A stretch of 64,000 bases of DNA from Symplocastrum torsivum CPER-KK1 (GTDB lineage Bacteria; Cyanobacteriota; Cyanobacteriia; Cyanobacteriales; Coleofasciculaceae), in contig JAHHIF010000009.1 of NCBI GenBank assembly GCA_019358875.1, forward strand, positions 1 through 64,000. Reading direction: 5' to 3'. Positions 54,618 through 63,241 of the stretch are shown here, in pieces (within the stretch, counting starts at the first letter, position 1; each line of letters starts with the position of its first letter). A program made the translations under genes and the position numbers. The notes under the pieces are model-generated. The model worked only from the letters and a program-made list of their open reading frames with translations, did no database searches and had not been told where the DNA came from.

Positions 54618-56120
54618 ATGCCGAAATTCTGCCTTCGACTCCACAGTGCCGCTACCGCAGCTTTACTCACATTTGTTGCTGGCTGCTCTTGGACATTACC
54701 CCCCAGGACAACAGCCAATAGGACTTTCCCTTTTGCTGCAACTTCAGGCACACGCGCTGTTAGTTCCAGTCAAGCGCCCTCAAGTTGCCCCCAAGTTGAC
54801 CCCTTCAGCAAAGGCATTGGCAAAGCCCAAGATGCTGCTATCCTTGCTCAATCCGCGCAATCAAAACAAGACTGGGATTTAGTCGTTACGGGTTGGATTC
54901 AAGCGATCGAGGGAATGCAATCTGTCCCGCAAGAAAGCCCAAAACGTGCTTTTGCCCAAAAAAAAGTTGCTGAATACCTAAAAAACTTAGACGTTGCCCT
55001 CCAAAAATCGGCAACATCCAATTCTCAACTTCCCTTCACCAGCTTTGGCAACCCAATCTTTGATGAGCAACTACTGCTGTACTTATCCTACGTTGCCGCT
55101 GTTGGACCACCCGATGTTCTAATTGTCGGAAGTTCTCGTGCCTTAATCGGTGTCGATCCGCGTCAGCTACAGCAAAAATTAGCCGCTCAAGGTAAGGGAA
55201 ATCTCAAAATCTTCAACTTTGGGGTCAATGGCGCAACCGCTCAAATGGTTGACTTACAGCTACGGCAAATCCTCACCCGTGAGCAACTACCCCGACTCAT
55301 TGTCTGGGCAGATGGCATCCGTGCGTTTAACAGTGGGCGAGTAGACCGCACCTACAACAGCATGGTAGCGTCGGAGGGATATCAAAGTTTGATTGCAGGC
55401 GATCGCCCAATTCTTCCCTCAAGTCCCCCTGACACCGCAGATGCTTGCGAAGACATCCCAGACGCAGCAATTTCCCAGAAAACCAAACAAAAGTCTAATT
55501 CCTCCGATTCAACTCACCCGACAGTAGCCGTAATGCGTTGGCGGTTAGCACGAGTATCGTTCGAGACGACGAGTAATCCTACACCCTCTCCGATTAACCG
55601 CTTACTCTTAACTCAACTCAGTCAGGGACAGATGCCTTCTCGGCTGACGCTAGTGCGAAATACAACTGGCGGCTACAACAGTTTTGCCATTGATGCCAAT
55701 GGCTTCCTCCCTCTTGATAGCCGCTTTGACCCCAAAACCTACTACCAGAAAAATCCACGAGTTGCTGGGCGGTATGATGCAGATTATCAACCCTTTAGTC
55801 TCGCAGGTCAGCAAGCCACTGCCCTAAATTCAGTAAAAGCCTTTGCTAGACAACAACAAATTCCCTTGGTTTTCGTTAACTTGCCAATCACGCAAGATTA
55901 TCTAGACCCAGTACGCCGGACTCGTGAACAGCAATTTCAGCAGATGATGCAACAGCAAGCGGGTGGAGGCTTTACCTTTATCGACTTGGGGAAGCAGTGG
56001 CTTACCCAGAATGAATATTTTACTGACCCTAGCCATCTTAATCGTTACGGAGCAGCAGCCATAGCAAGTCAGCTTGCAACGAACACTCAGATTCCTTGGC
56101 CTCAACCACGGTCTGAGTAA
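54618..56120 (+). CDS. SGNH/DUF1574-like lipoprotein
   Basis: A 500-residue exported lipoprotein: signal helix with lipobox VAGC at about residue 22, then a proline/serine-rich part. The catalytic-type blocks are VLIVGSSRALIGVDPRQL (block I, serine), FNFGVNGATAQMVDL (block II) and YFTDPSHLNRYGAAAI (block V, Asp-x-x-His). These fit SGNH hydrolases of the DUF1574 kind, possibly acetyl-ester transfer on polysaccharides. The enzyme activity is inference. Confidence 0.75.
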   Translation: MPKFCLRLHSAATAALLTFVAGCSWTLPPRTTANRTFPFAATSGTRAVSSSQAPSSCPQVDPFSKGIGKAQDAAILAQSAQSKQDWDLVVTGWIQAIEGMQSVPQESPKRAFAQKKVAEYLKNLDVALQKSATSNSQLPFTSFGNPIFDEQLLLYLSYVAAVGPPDVLIVGSSRALIGVDPRQLQQKLAAQGKGNLKIFNFGVNGATAQMVDLQLRQILTREQLPRLIVWADGIRAFNSGRVDRTYNSMVASEGYQSLIAGDRPILPSSPPDTADACEDIPDAAISQKTKQKSNSSDSTHPTVAVMRWRLARVSFETTSNPTPSPINRLLLTQLSQGQMPSRLTLVRNTTGGYNSFAIDANGFLPLDSRFDPKTYYQKNPRVAGRYDADYQPFSLAGQQATALNSVKAFARQQQIPLVFVNLPITQDYLDPVRRTREQQFQQMMQQQAGGGFTFIDLGKQWLTQNEYFTDPSHLNRYGAAAIASQLATNTQIPWPQPRSE

Positions 56121-56349
56121 ACGGTCAGCCATCAGCTTTAAAGGAGAAAGCGTAAGAGCTTCCCCGTGATAGATTTAGTAACCTTTAATACATTTTTTTT
56201 AGAGAGAGATTGATAAAAGTATCAATAAGCTAGACACAGCCTAAGTATTCTTAGGTAATAAGACAACTGCTTCAATCGTGCAGCTAGCTATAGATATTTT
56301 GATCACATTCTAAGGAACTTATTAGAGCCGATCGCACCCAAAAAACTAA

Positions 56350-56490
56350 TAGTTGATAGCTTCTAGGGTTCCGGTTTAAGTATTAACGACTTAAGTGACT
56401 GGTCCAAGAGAAGCAAGCTGACTTGGAAATTTCCACAAAATTTAGCAAACCAAGATTAGCTACACGGCGGGATAAAAGCCCGGGAGAAGT
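56350..56490 (+). ncRNA. Guanidine-I (ykkC) riboswitch
   Basis: Matches the ykkC aptamer consensus in order: CTAGGGTTCCGG (56363), GGTCCAAGAGAA (56401), ACACGGCGGGATAAAAGCCC (56462) and CGGGAG (56481). These are the best conserved parts of this riboswitch. Ligand guanidinium. It lies upstream of gdmH, hypA, hypB and the ABC importer, whose functions agree with the ligand. The 3' strand continues into a terminator hairpin, so guanidine binding should permit transcription. Confidence 0.93.
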
Positions 56491-56538
56491 AAATGATAGT
56501 TAGCAACTATCGTTACTTTCCTGGGTTTTTCTTTTTTT
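56479..56538 (+). terminator. Riboswitch expression-platform terminator
   Basis: A large hairpin: the arm starting CCCGGGAGAAGTAA pairs through GATAGTT / AACTATC at the centre with TTACTTTCCTGGG, followed by TTTTTCTTTTTTT. Its 5' arm overlaps the conserved end of the aptamer, so ligand binding and terminator formation exclude one another. Confidence 0.85.
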
Positions 56539-56566
56539 TAGTTTGTCAATTTCTAGGATTTTAAAC

Positions 56567-57769
56567 ATGACTGAGCGTGAACGTCCCCTTTCGGAAAGTC
56601 TAGAGTCTCACCCAGAGCAACCCCCAACGGAAGCTGAACGAGCGTTAGAACGAGAAACCCGACTTCCACTAACAGGCTGGCAACAAGAAGTTTCTAGAGG
56701 TTTGGAGTTTGGACTAGAAGCAGCAGAGAGTATTGGCGATCGCTCAATTCCCACCTTCTCTAGAGGAGAATTACCTCACTATGCTGGGATTAATACCTTT
56801 CTCAAAGCGCCTTATGTAGAAGATGTGCGTAAGGTTGGAGAGTATGATGTTGCTGTTGTCGGCGTACCTCATGACTCTGGCACTACCTATCGCCCCGGCA
56901 CCCGTTTTGGTCCCCAAGGTATTCGCCGGATTTCTGCACTTTATACACCCTATAGTTTTGAACTCGGTGTCGATTTGCGAGAGCAAATTACCCTCTGTGA
57001 TGTTGGGGATATTTTTACGATTCCCGCTAACAACGAAAAGTCCTTCGACCAGATTTCCAAAGGGATTGCTCACATCTTTAGTTCCGGTGCCTTCCCGATT
57101 ATTTTAGGAGGTGATCACTCCATCGGATACCCTACTGTGCGGGGAATATGCCGTCACTTGGGCGACAAAAAAATGGGAATCATCCACTTTGATCGCCATG
57201 TGGATACTCAGGAAAAAGATTTAGATGAACGGATGCATACCTGCCCTTGGTTTCATGCCACCAACATCAAAAATGCACCTCCTAAAAATTTAGTGCAATT
57301 GGGAATTGGCGGCTGGCAAGTACCGCGTGAAGGTGTGAAATTCTACCGCGAACGGGCTAGCAATATTCTCACAGTTACAGACATCACAGAAATGGGCTTA
57401 GATGCCGCTGTAGAGTTCGCTTTAGAAAGAGCATTAGACGGTACAGATTGCGTCTATATCAGCTTTGATATTGATTGCATTGATGCTGGGTTTGTCCCTG
57501 GAACAGGTTGGCCAGAACCCGGTGGACTACTACCTCGTGAAGCACTCTATTTACTAGGCAAAATTATCCAACGTGCCCCTGTCTGCGGACTAGAGGTTGT
57601 TGAGGTTTCTCCTCCCTACGACGTTAGCGATATGACAGCTTTGATGGCGGCTCGTGTAATTTGCGACACAATGGGTCATTTAGTAGTGTCAGGTCAGTTA
57701 CCGAGAAAGGAAAAACCCGCTTACATTCACCCGGAAGCCCAGCCGGAATTGGTTAATGAGTGGAAGTAA
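56567..57769 (+). CDS. gdmH: Nickel-dependent guanidine hydrolase (ureohydrolase family)
   Basis: A 400-residue ureohydrolase from ATG 56567 (in-frame TTG at 56543 lies within the terminator tail). Metal ligands are in GGDHSIGYP, the HFDRHVDTQ motif, where agmatinases usually have D-A-H, and FDIDCIDAGFVPGTGWPEPGG. These features and the context (riboswitch, HypA/HypB) match the cyanobacterial guanidine hydrolase GdmH (Synechocystis Sll1077 type), which was once called agmatinase. It splits guanidine to urea and ammonia using nickel. The N-terminal extension of about 90 residues is also usual for this group. Confidence 0.92.
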   Translation: MTERERPLSESLESHPEQPPTEAERALERETRLPLTGWQQEVSRGLEFGLEAAESIGDRSIPTFSRGELPHYAGINTFLKAPYVEDVRKVGEYDVAVVGVPHDSGTTYRPGTRFGPQGIRRISALYTPYSFELGVDLREQITLCDVGDIFTIPANNEKSFDQISKGIAHIFSSGAFPIILGGDHSIGYPTVRGICRHLGDKKMGIIHFDRHVDTQEKDLDERMHTCPWFHATNIKNAPPKNLVQLGIGGWQVPREGVKFYRERASNILTVTDITEMGLDAAVEFALERALDGTDCVYISFDIDCIDAGFVPGTGWPEPGGLLPREALYLLGKIIQRAPVCGLEVVEVSPPYDVSDMTALMAARVICDTMGHLVVSGQLPRKEKPAYIHPEAQPELVNEWK

Positions 57770-57772
57770 GCC

Positions 57773-58159
57773 ATGCATGAAACTGATATGACCAAGGCGT
57801 TAATTATAACAGTTAAGGATTGGTGGGAATCCCAGCCAGAACGCCCGAAGATTTCCTGCGTTCACCTAATTGTCGGTAAGTTCACTTGTGTTGAACCTGT
57901 AAGTTTGCAATTTGCTTTTGAGGTGCAGTGTCGTAACACTTTTTTAGAAGGGGCAAAGCTTGAAATTCAAGAAACGCCTTTGATTGCCTTTTGCCATCGT
58001 TGCCAACAGGAATACAAACCTGAAATTGGGATTCAATACGCCTGTCCTGATTGTCATTCTCCAATGGACGATATTCGCTCAGGGCGGGAACTAAAAATTG
58101 ACCGAGTTGAATACTGTTCTGACACTACTACCTCAGAGACTTATGCATCAAACCTTTGA
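57773..58159 (+). CDS. hypA: Nickel chaperone HypA-like
   Basis: A 128-residue HypA protein. It starts MHETDM: the invariant N-terminal His2 and Glu3 bind nickel, confirming this start, three bases after gdmH. Zinc cysteines lie in FCHRCQQEY and [10 protein letters not shown]. In the Sll1078 type it matures GdmH rather than hydrogenase. No hydrogenase gene lies here. Its 3' end overlaps the start of hypB by 17 bases. Confidence 0.92.
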   Translation: MHETDMTKALIITVKDWWESQPERPKISCVHLIVGKFTCVEPVSLQFAFEVQCRNTFLEGAKLEIQETPLIAFCHRCQQEYKPEIGIQYACPDCHSPMDDIRSGRELKIDRVEYCSDTTTSETYASNL

Positions 58160-58850
58160 CGCTGCCTTAGGCATTAATTTACTACACGCCAATCAAGAGG
58201 GCGCTGACCATAATCGCGCTCATTTTAATGAATGGGGTATCACCTGTTTGAATATCATGAGCAGTCCCGGTGCAGGTAAAACTGTGCTGCTGGAACGAAC
58301 GCTAGCCGGACTCAGTAATGAACTTAAAATTGCTGTAATTGAAGGCGACATGACGACGGAACTAGATGCCGATCGCCTACGCCAATACAATGTTCCAGTA
58401 ATTGCGATTAATACAGGTCGTTCCTGCCATCTCGATTCCAAAATGGTCGCGGGTGGGATTCATCGATTAGCGCATGAATATAATCCTTCAGAATTCGAGC
58501 TGGTATTAGTCGAGAATGTCGGTAATCTCGTTTGTCCTGCTGAATTTGAAGTTGGTGAACACGCTAAAGTTGCTTTATTAAGCATTACAGAGGGAGAAGA
58601 TAAGCCCCTGAAATATCCTGTGATGTTCCAAGAAGCCGACTGTTTGTTGATTACCAAGATGGACTTGGCACCGCATCTGGATGTTGATGTGAATCGGATT
58701 GTCGCGAATGTCCGGCAAATGAATCCAGATTGCACGATTATTTCTGTTTCTGCCAAGACAGGAGAGGGATTGGAAGCTTGGTTTGAATGGCTACGTGCTG
58801 TATGCGATCGCTCCTCAGTTTCTGAGCAACACCTATCGCCTATCCATTAA
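58143..58850 (+). CDS. hypB: Nickel-insertion GTPase HypB-like
   Basis: About 235 residues from ATG 58143 (the frame opens at 58098, inside hypA). P-loop SPGAGKT at 41-47, then [24 protein letters not shown], the [16 protein letters not shown] motif with the metal-binding cysteine, and TKMDLAPH for guanine. The histidine-rich N-terminus of many HypB proteins is absent. With HypA it loads nickel into GdmH. Confidence 0.92.
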   Translation: MHQTFDAALGINLLHANQEGADHNRAHFNEWGITCLNIMSSPGAGKTVLLERTLAGLSNELKIAVIEGDMTTELDADRLRQYNVPVIAINTGRSCHLDSKMVAGGIHRLAHEYNPSEFELVLVENVGNLVCPAEFEVGEHAKVALLSITEGEDKPLKYPVMFQEADCLLITKMDLAPHLDVDVNRIVANVRQMNPDCTIISVSAKTGEGLEAWFEWLRAVCDRSSVSEQHLSPIH

Positions 58851-59261
58851 GAACCTAACAAACTTACTAATCTAGGGTGGGCATATTGCTCACCTGGCTA
58901 TTCCCCAACTTCGTTGATTAGGAGGGAGATTGAAGCTCAGAGCCTTGGTTTAAGCAGTCACGCATTTAAGAAAGTGATCTGCACTCATGGGAAAAGGTAA
59001 AGGGGAAGGTAAAAAATTTTCCCTTTACCTTTCCCCTTTTCCCTAAAACCGATTAGTTAAATAGGCGGCGCGAGAGGCTCTTGGCAGCTTAATGAGCTTC
59101 ACCTGATTCGACCTAACCTTAAAAATACTGTAAAGGCTTTGTAACGAATGTTACGGATTAGTGATCGTTATATTCGCTACACCATTAGTTAAGCAATCTA
59201 CATAAATCGTCGCGGTGGACAGCTAACAGTTCACATTAAATTACTTTATGAAAAATTTGCT
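58851..59261. other. Intergenic region within the guanidine cluster
   Basis: About 410 bases between hypB and the substrate-binding gene, long for an operon. It contains the hairpin at 58989-59043 and may hold a second promoter for the transporter. No gene. Confidence 0.55.
58989..59043. repeat. G/A-C/T hairpin between hypB and the ABC genes
   Basis: GGGAAAAGGTAAAGGGGAAG followed by its approximate complement ending CTTTCCCCTTTTCCC around an AAAATTTT centre. It can form a long imperfect stem and may end or attenuate the upstream transcript, without a T run. Confidence 0.55.
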
Positions 59262-60311
59262 ATGAAAATGCGATCGCCCTTATCCTACTGCATTGTCTTT
59301 TTCATCACCTTGTCTCTGGTCATCGGTTGCACCAATCCAGCCGTCTACATCAAAACCACGACAGAAATGGAAGCTGACGCTTCAGCAGTGGCGGGGGGAG
59401 TTCGTTTGGGATTTAGTGCGTGGCCGGGTTGGTTTCCCTGGCAGGTTGCCCAAGAACAAGGAATCTTTAAGAAAAACAATGTTTCAGTCGATCTGAAGTG
59501 GTTTGATGGCTATTTGGAATCGATCAGTACCCTAACTGCCGAGCAAATCGATGCCAATAGCCAAACTCTGGGAGATACAGTAAGTTCCGTATCCGGTGGC
59601 GTAGACCAAGTGATTGTCCTAGTTAACGACAACTCCACTGGCAATGACAAGGTGATCGTCCGGGATGGCATTAACTCTGTTGCCGACCTAAAAGGGAAAA
59701 AAGTCGCCGCAGAGGAAGGGACAGTCGATCACTTTCTGTTGTTACTGGGGCTACAGAAAGAAGGCTTATCAGACCGAGATATTCAGTTTGTCCCCTTAGA
59801 AACGGGTAAAGCCGCCTCTGCCTTTGTGGCAGAGCAAGTCGATGCCGTAGCAGTGTTTGCTCCCTTCACAACTCAGGCGCTGAAGCGACCAGGAAGTAAG
59901 GAACTTTTTAGCTCTAAGGATTTTCCAGGCGCGATTTCCGACCACTTAGTATTTACACGCAAGTTTGTAGACGAAAAGCCTGATCAGGTGCAAGCCCTTG
60001 TTAATTCCTGGTTTGCCACATTGGACTACATGAAGGCAAATCAGGACAAAGCATACGACATTATGGCGAAACGGGCAGGTGTCAAAGTTGACGAATATAA
60101 AGAGTACGCTGACGGCACTCAGATCTTCACAATCGAGGAAAACTTAAAAGCCTTCCAACCCGGTAATACTATGACCTCCTTACAGTTTGCTGCCCAGGAG
60201 ATGACTAAATTCCTCACAGAAGTAGGTCTCGCTAAAACACAACCCGATCTGAGCAAATTATTTGACGATCGCTTCGTTAAAGCCTACGCCGAGAAAGTTA
60301 AGAAGTCATAA
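59262..60311 (+). CDS. ABC importer substrate-binding lipoprotein (guanidine cluster)
   Basis: A 349-residue periplasmic binding protein of the NMT1/SsuA type. Signal with lipobox IGC at about residue 23, then LGFSAWPGWFPWQVAQEQGIF, EQIDANSQTLGDTVSSV, VADLKGKKVAAEEGTVDHF and EKPDQVQALVNSW. It belongs to the riboswitch-controlled cluster, as in Synechocystis Sll1080-1082, so the ligand is most likely guanidine rather than sulfonate or nitrate. Confidence 0.88.
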   Translation: MKMRSPLSYCIVFFITLSLVIGCTNPAVYIKTTTEMEADASAVAGGVRLGFSAWPGWFPWQVAQEQGIFKKNNVSVDLKWFDGYLESISTLTAEQIDANSQTLGDTVSSVSGGVDQVIVLVNDNSTGNDKVIVRDGINSVADLKGKKVAAEEGTVDHFLLLLGLQKEGLSDRDIQFVPLETGKAASAFVAEQVDAVAVFAPFTTQALKRPGSKELFSSKDFPGAISDHLVFTRKFVDEKPDQVQALVNSWFATLDYMKANQDKAYDIMAKRAGVKVDEYKEYADGTQIFTIEENLKAFQPGNTMTSLQFAAQEMTKFLTEVGLAKTQPDLSKLFDDRFVKAYAEKVKKS

Positions 60312-60464
60312 GCGAATTTAGATTTGGGGCTGCATCTTGTCTACTTGGGCGATTGGTAATCAATGCTCAAACTACTACTCAACTAGCGTTTCATCAACTC
60401 CCAGTTACCAAGAGCTAACAACCAACCTCATATATTGCTTTCCCAGTCATCCTGAAATTGAACC

Positions 60465-61316
60465 ATGAGCCAAAGCAGCAGCCCTCGATCGATTCAAGAG
60501 TTTATCAAGCCTAAGAGTTTACATCCTACTGTTTTCTGGCGACTCGCGGAAGACATTCCCAGACCCCTTAATACAGCATTAATTGTCACCTCGATCGCAT
60601 TGCCACTGCTGCTGTGGTGGTTGGTAACAACATTCGGCACTATAGACCCCAAATTTTTGCCCTCACCCGCTAAGGTGTGGGAAGCCTTTGTACGGCTGTG
60701 GAGTACCCGCGAACTCCTAAAAGATACAGTGGCGAGTTTATGGCGAGTCGGTGTTGGCTTTCTGTTGGCTGCACTCCTTTCCATTCCGGTTGGTGTGCTG
60801 ATGGGCAGTTTTGCAAGTATTCGCGCCTTACTCGAACCGCTCTTCGGCTTGGTACGGTATATGCCTGCACCCGCCTTCATCCCTCTACTAATTCTGTATC
60901 TGGGCATCGGCGAGGAACCAAAAATTACCCTCATCTTCATCGGAGTCTTTTTCTTCAACTCGTTGATGGTGATGGATACCGTGAAGTTTGTGCCAAAAGA
61001 ACTGATTGAAGCCACCTACATGCTGGGAGGAAATCGCTGGGCAACTCTAACTCAAGTGATTCTCCCCCACGTTTTGCCTGGAATCATCGATGCCTGCCGG
61101 ATTAACCTCGCTGCTGCATGGCAATTGGTAATCGTCTCAGAACTAATTGCCGCATCAGAAGGCTTAGGTCGTCGGATTAGTGTAGCAGGTCGATTCCTAA
61201 GAACTGATGAAATTTTTGTGGGGTTGATTGTCATCGGGGTGATCGGGCTTGCCTTCGACCTATTATTCCAATACTTCCTACGAGTCTCTTGTAAGTGGGC
61301 CAATCAAAAGCGCTAA
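60465..61316 (+). CDS. ABC importer permease (guanidine cluster)
   Basis: A 283-residue SsuC/TauC-like permease with about six helices (ALIVTSIALPLLLWWLVTT; VGVGFLLAALLSIPVGVLMG; FIPLLILYLGIGEEPKITL; IFIGVFFFNSL). The EAA loop reads IEATYMLGGNRWATLTQVIL with the expected G at the centre. Partner of the flanking binding protein and ATPase genes; same strand, 153 and 72 bases away. Confidence 0.9.
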   Translation: MSQSSSPRSIQEFIKPKSLHPTVFWRLAEDIPRPLNTALIVTSIALPLLLWWLVTTFGTIDPKFLPSPAKVWEAFVRLWSTRELLKDTVASLWRVGVGFLLAALLSIPVGVLMGSFASIRALLEPLFGLVRYMPAPAFIPLLILYLGIGEEPKITLIFIGVFFFNSLMVMDTVKFVPKELIEATYMLGGNRWATLTQVILPHVLPGIIDACRINLAAAWQLVIVSELIAASEGLGRRISVAGRFLRTDEIFVGLIVIGVIGLAFDLLFQYFLRVSCKWANQKR

Positions 61317-61344
61317 CCAGGTATCCATTTGAGTTGCTCCTAAT

Positions 61345-61369
61345 CCCCAATTCCCAATTCCCAATTCCC
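61345..61369 (+). repeat. CCCAATT heptad repeat
   Basis: Three to four CCCAATT units between the permease and ATPase genes, a cyanobacterial short tandem repeat. Confidence 0.7.
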
Positions 61370-61388
61370 TATCTGGAGATTTAACAAA

Positions 61389-62165
61389 ATGTTTCTACAA
61401 ATTAACAACCTAAACAAGCACTTCCCAACGAAGCAAGGAAATTTAGTTGTCCTAAAAGACATTGATATGGCAATCGAGCAAGGTGAATTTATCTGTGCCG
61501 TAGGAGCATCGGGTTCGGGTAAATCTACGCTGCTACGGCAGATTGCCGGACTGGATAGCCCCACATCTGGAGAAGTCAGAATTGATAACGAGCTTGTCAC
61601 TGGCCCTGGACCCGATCGCGGTATGGTGTTTCAGCACTACACACTCTACCCGTGGATGAGTGTCCAGGCAAATACTGAGTTTGGACTCAAACTTCAGGGC
61701 GTGCCGAAGAAGCAGCGACGTGAACAAGCCAGCTACTATTTAAATGTCGTCGGCTTAACAAAGTTTGCTAAGTCCTTGCCGAAGGAATTATCAGGCGGGA
61801 TGAAGCAACGGGTTGCGATCGCTCGTGCTCTTGCCTCAGAACCCAAAGTGCTGTTGATGGATGAACCCTTCGGCGCATTGGACATCCACACCAAAGAGTC
61901 GATGCACGAATTTATCCTTGATCTTTGGCGGCGCACCAATGTCACGATCTTCATGATTACCCATGATGTGGAAGAAGCTGTCTTTCTCTCCAATCGGATT
62001 TATGCTCTAGGGGCACGTCCCGGCACAGTTAGAAAGGAAATGTCGATCCACCTGCCTGAACGCAGCCACACTGTTAAGCGCCACTCCATATTCCATGACT
62101 ACCGAGATGAACTGATGGAGCTAATGCGGAGACATGGACAGGAGGCTGTTGCCGCAGTCGCTTAA
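61389..62165 (+). CDS. ABC importer ATP-binding protein (guanidine cluster)
   Basis: A 258-residue SsuB/TauB-like ATPase. Walker [18 protein letters not shown]-loop VFQHYTLYPWMSV, signature LSGGMKQRVAIARALA, Walker [13 protein letters not shown], switch MITHDVEEAVFLS. A GGAG site precedes ATG 61389. It energises the importer encoded just upstream. The last gene of the guanidine cluster. Confidence 0.92.
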   Translation: MFLQINNLNKHFPTKQGNLVVLKDIDMAIEQGEFICAVGASGSGKSTLLRQIAGLDSPTSGEVRIDNELVTGPGPDRGMVFQHYTLYPWMSVQANTEFGLKLQGVPKKQRREQASYYLNVVGLTKFAKSLPKELSGGMKQRVAIARALASEPKVLLMDEPFGALDIHTKESMHEFILDLWRRTNVTIFMITHDVEEAVFLSNRIYALGARPGTVRKEMSIHLPERSHTVKRHSIFHDYRDELMELMRRHGQEAVAAVA

Positions 62166-62246
62166 CGGCATTGGCTTTTAGTTTTAGCTGACGCGGGTGT
62201 TGTGCTGTTGTTCTATAGATGCAGGGCTTACGCAGCAAATCTACTT

Positions 62247-62274
62247 GTAGGGTGCGTTATTTAACGTACCCTAC
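62247..62274. repeat. GTAGGGTGCGTTA inverted repeat
   Basis: GTAGGGTGCGTTA and TAACGTACCCTAC with one G/T change, around a short centre. Typical dispersed palindrome of cyanobacteria. Confidence 0.65.
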
Positions 62275-62323
62275 TACTGTTCAAACTAAATTCGATTCCA
62301 TATCCCCTTTTGGGATTCTAGTC

Positions 62324-62376
62324 GTAGAGACGTTCCACCAGTTCGGCGAAGCTGTTCCCGAAGGGTACGTCTCTAT
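62324..62376. repeat. GTAGAGACGT hairpin repeat
   Basis: GTAGAGACGT and ACGTCTCTAT separated by about 33 bases; related to the repeat at 1902-1930. Confidence 0.55.
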
Positions 62377-62642
62377 ATACTTTTATGGGTTGCAGAAAAA
62401 GGGGTAGCTAACCCGGATTCGGTATTACCTCTTTTGCCATAGCCCTCCAGAAAAACCAACACCTACAGTTTCAGTTGACAAGATTCGTCTACCTGTGAAG
62501 CAACCTCGTTAACACCTTGAGCCAGCAAAGTTAGCTCAATCTGTGTACTTGAAAAACTAGGATAATAAATTGCAGAGGATGGGGCTAGTCAATCTGCAAG
62601 GAAATCGAGTCACACTCAGCTGCGATTTATATCGGCAATATT

Positions 62643-62849
62643 TTGGCGATCGCGTTCCTGGCATCAGCAGGAGTTACGAATGCTAAGAATCAGACTTTTC
62701 AGGTTACCTTCAGTGCAGGGGTGGCTGAGTACTCTCAGGATGGTACTGACCTACAAGAACTTTACCGAGTAGCTGATGCTGCGCTGTACCAAGCTAAGGC
62801 AATTTTCCTATTCATAGGTCTATTGTTTATCGAGAAATTTAACATTTAG
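62643..62849 (+). pseudogene. Remnant of a GGDEF (diguanylate cyclase) domain
   Basis: The segment FQVTFSAGVAEYSQDGTDLQ, then ELYRVADAALYQAKA is the last third of a GGDEF domain. The active-site loop GG(D/E)EF and everything before it is missing, and the C-terminus continues into unrelated hydrophobic codons. Upstream bases do not restore the domain in any frame I can see. It is a decayed fragment. Confidence 0.8.
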
Positions 62850-63018
62850 ATAGTCGTACTGATTAAACCTAGTAATTTCTATATATCCAGATTTTTCGAT
62901 TTCCTTTGGATATACAGGCACGAGCAGTAGACTTTTTTAGGCAAAAATTCTTCCTAATGCTAATAGAGAATCGAGCACCCTATTGCCAGAGAAAGATAAA
63001 CACATATAGGGATAAAAA

Positions 63019-63036
63019 TCAATAGTTGTTATTAAT
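63019..63036. promoter_or_regulatory. Possible NdhR/CcmR-like site upstream of ndhF3
   Basis: TCAATAG at 63019 followed five bases later by ATTAAT resembles, imperfectly, the low-CO2 regulator box (TCAATAG, spacer, ATCAAT) that I recall for ndhF3. Spacing and second half do not match exactly. Confidence 0.25.
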
Positions 63037-63241
63037 TTTCATTATATAAGCAGAATTTACAGCCATCATTATTGAATTATTTAATTTAATCCTTCTTTTT
63101 TTGTCAGGTAACCATTACACTGAGGTAATAAAGCTTAAAAAAAAGTTAAGTCAGTGCGTTCGCGAGTCCTGGGAACAACAGGGTAGGCTTAGTATTGCTT
63201 TCACAAATTTCAGAATTTCTCCATCCTAAAAGGTAAGGTTG

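Larger units (their letters stand above)
62166..63241. other. Long region with repeats, a GGDEF remnant and the ndhF3 upstream region
   Basis: More than 1 kb without an intact gene. It holds two repeats (62247-62274, 62324-62376), a GGDEF fragment (62643-62849) and an AT-rich segment ahead of ndhF3. Confidence 0.6.

Noticed and set aside
56567..57769. Annotation as agmatinase (speB)
   Set aside because: Guanidine riboswitch, adjacent HypA/HypB and the HFDRHVD motif point to guanidine hydrolase instead.
57773..58850. HypA/HypB as hydrogenase maturation factors
   Set aside because: No hydrogenase or other hyp genes here; they belong to the guanidine operon.
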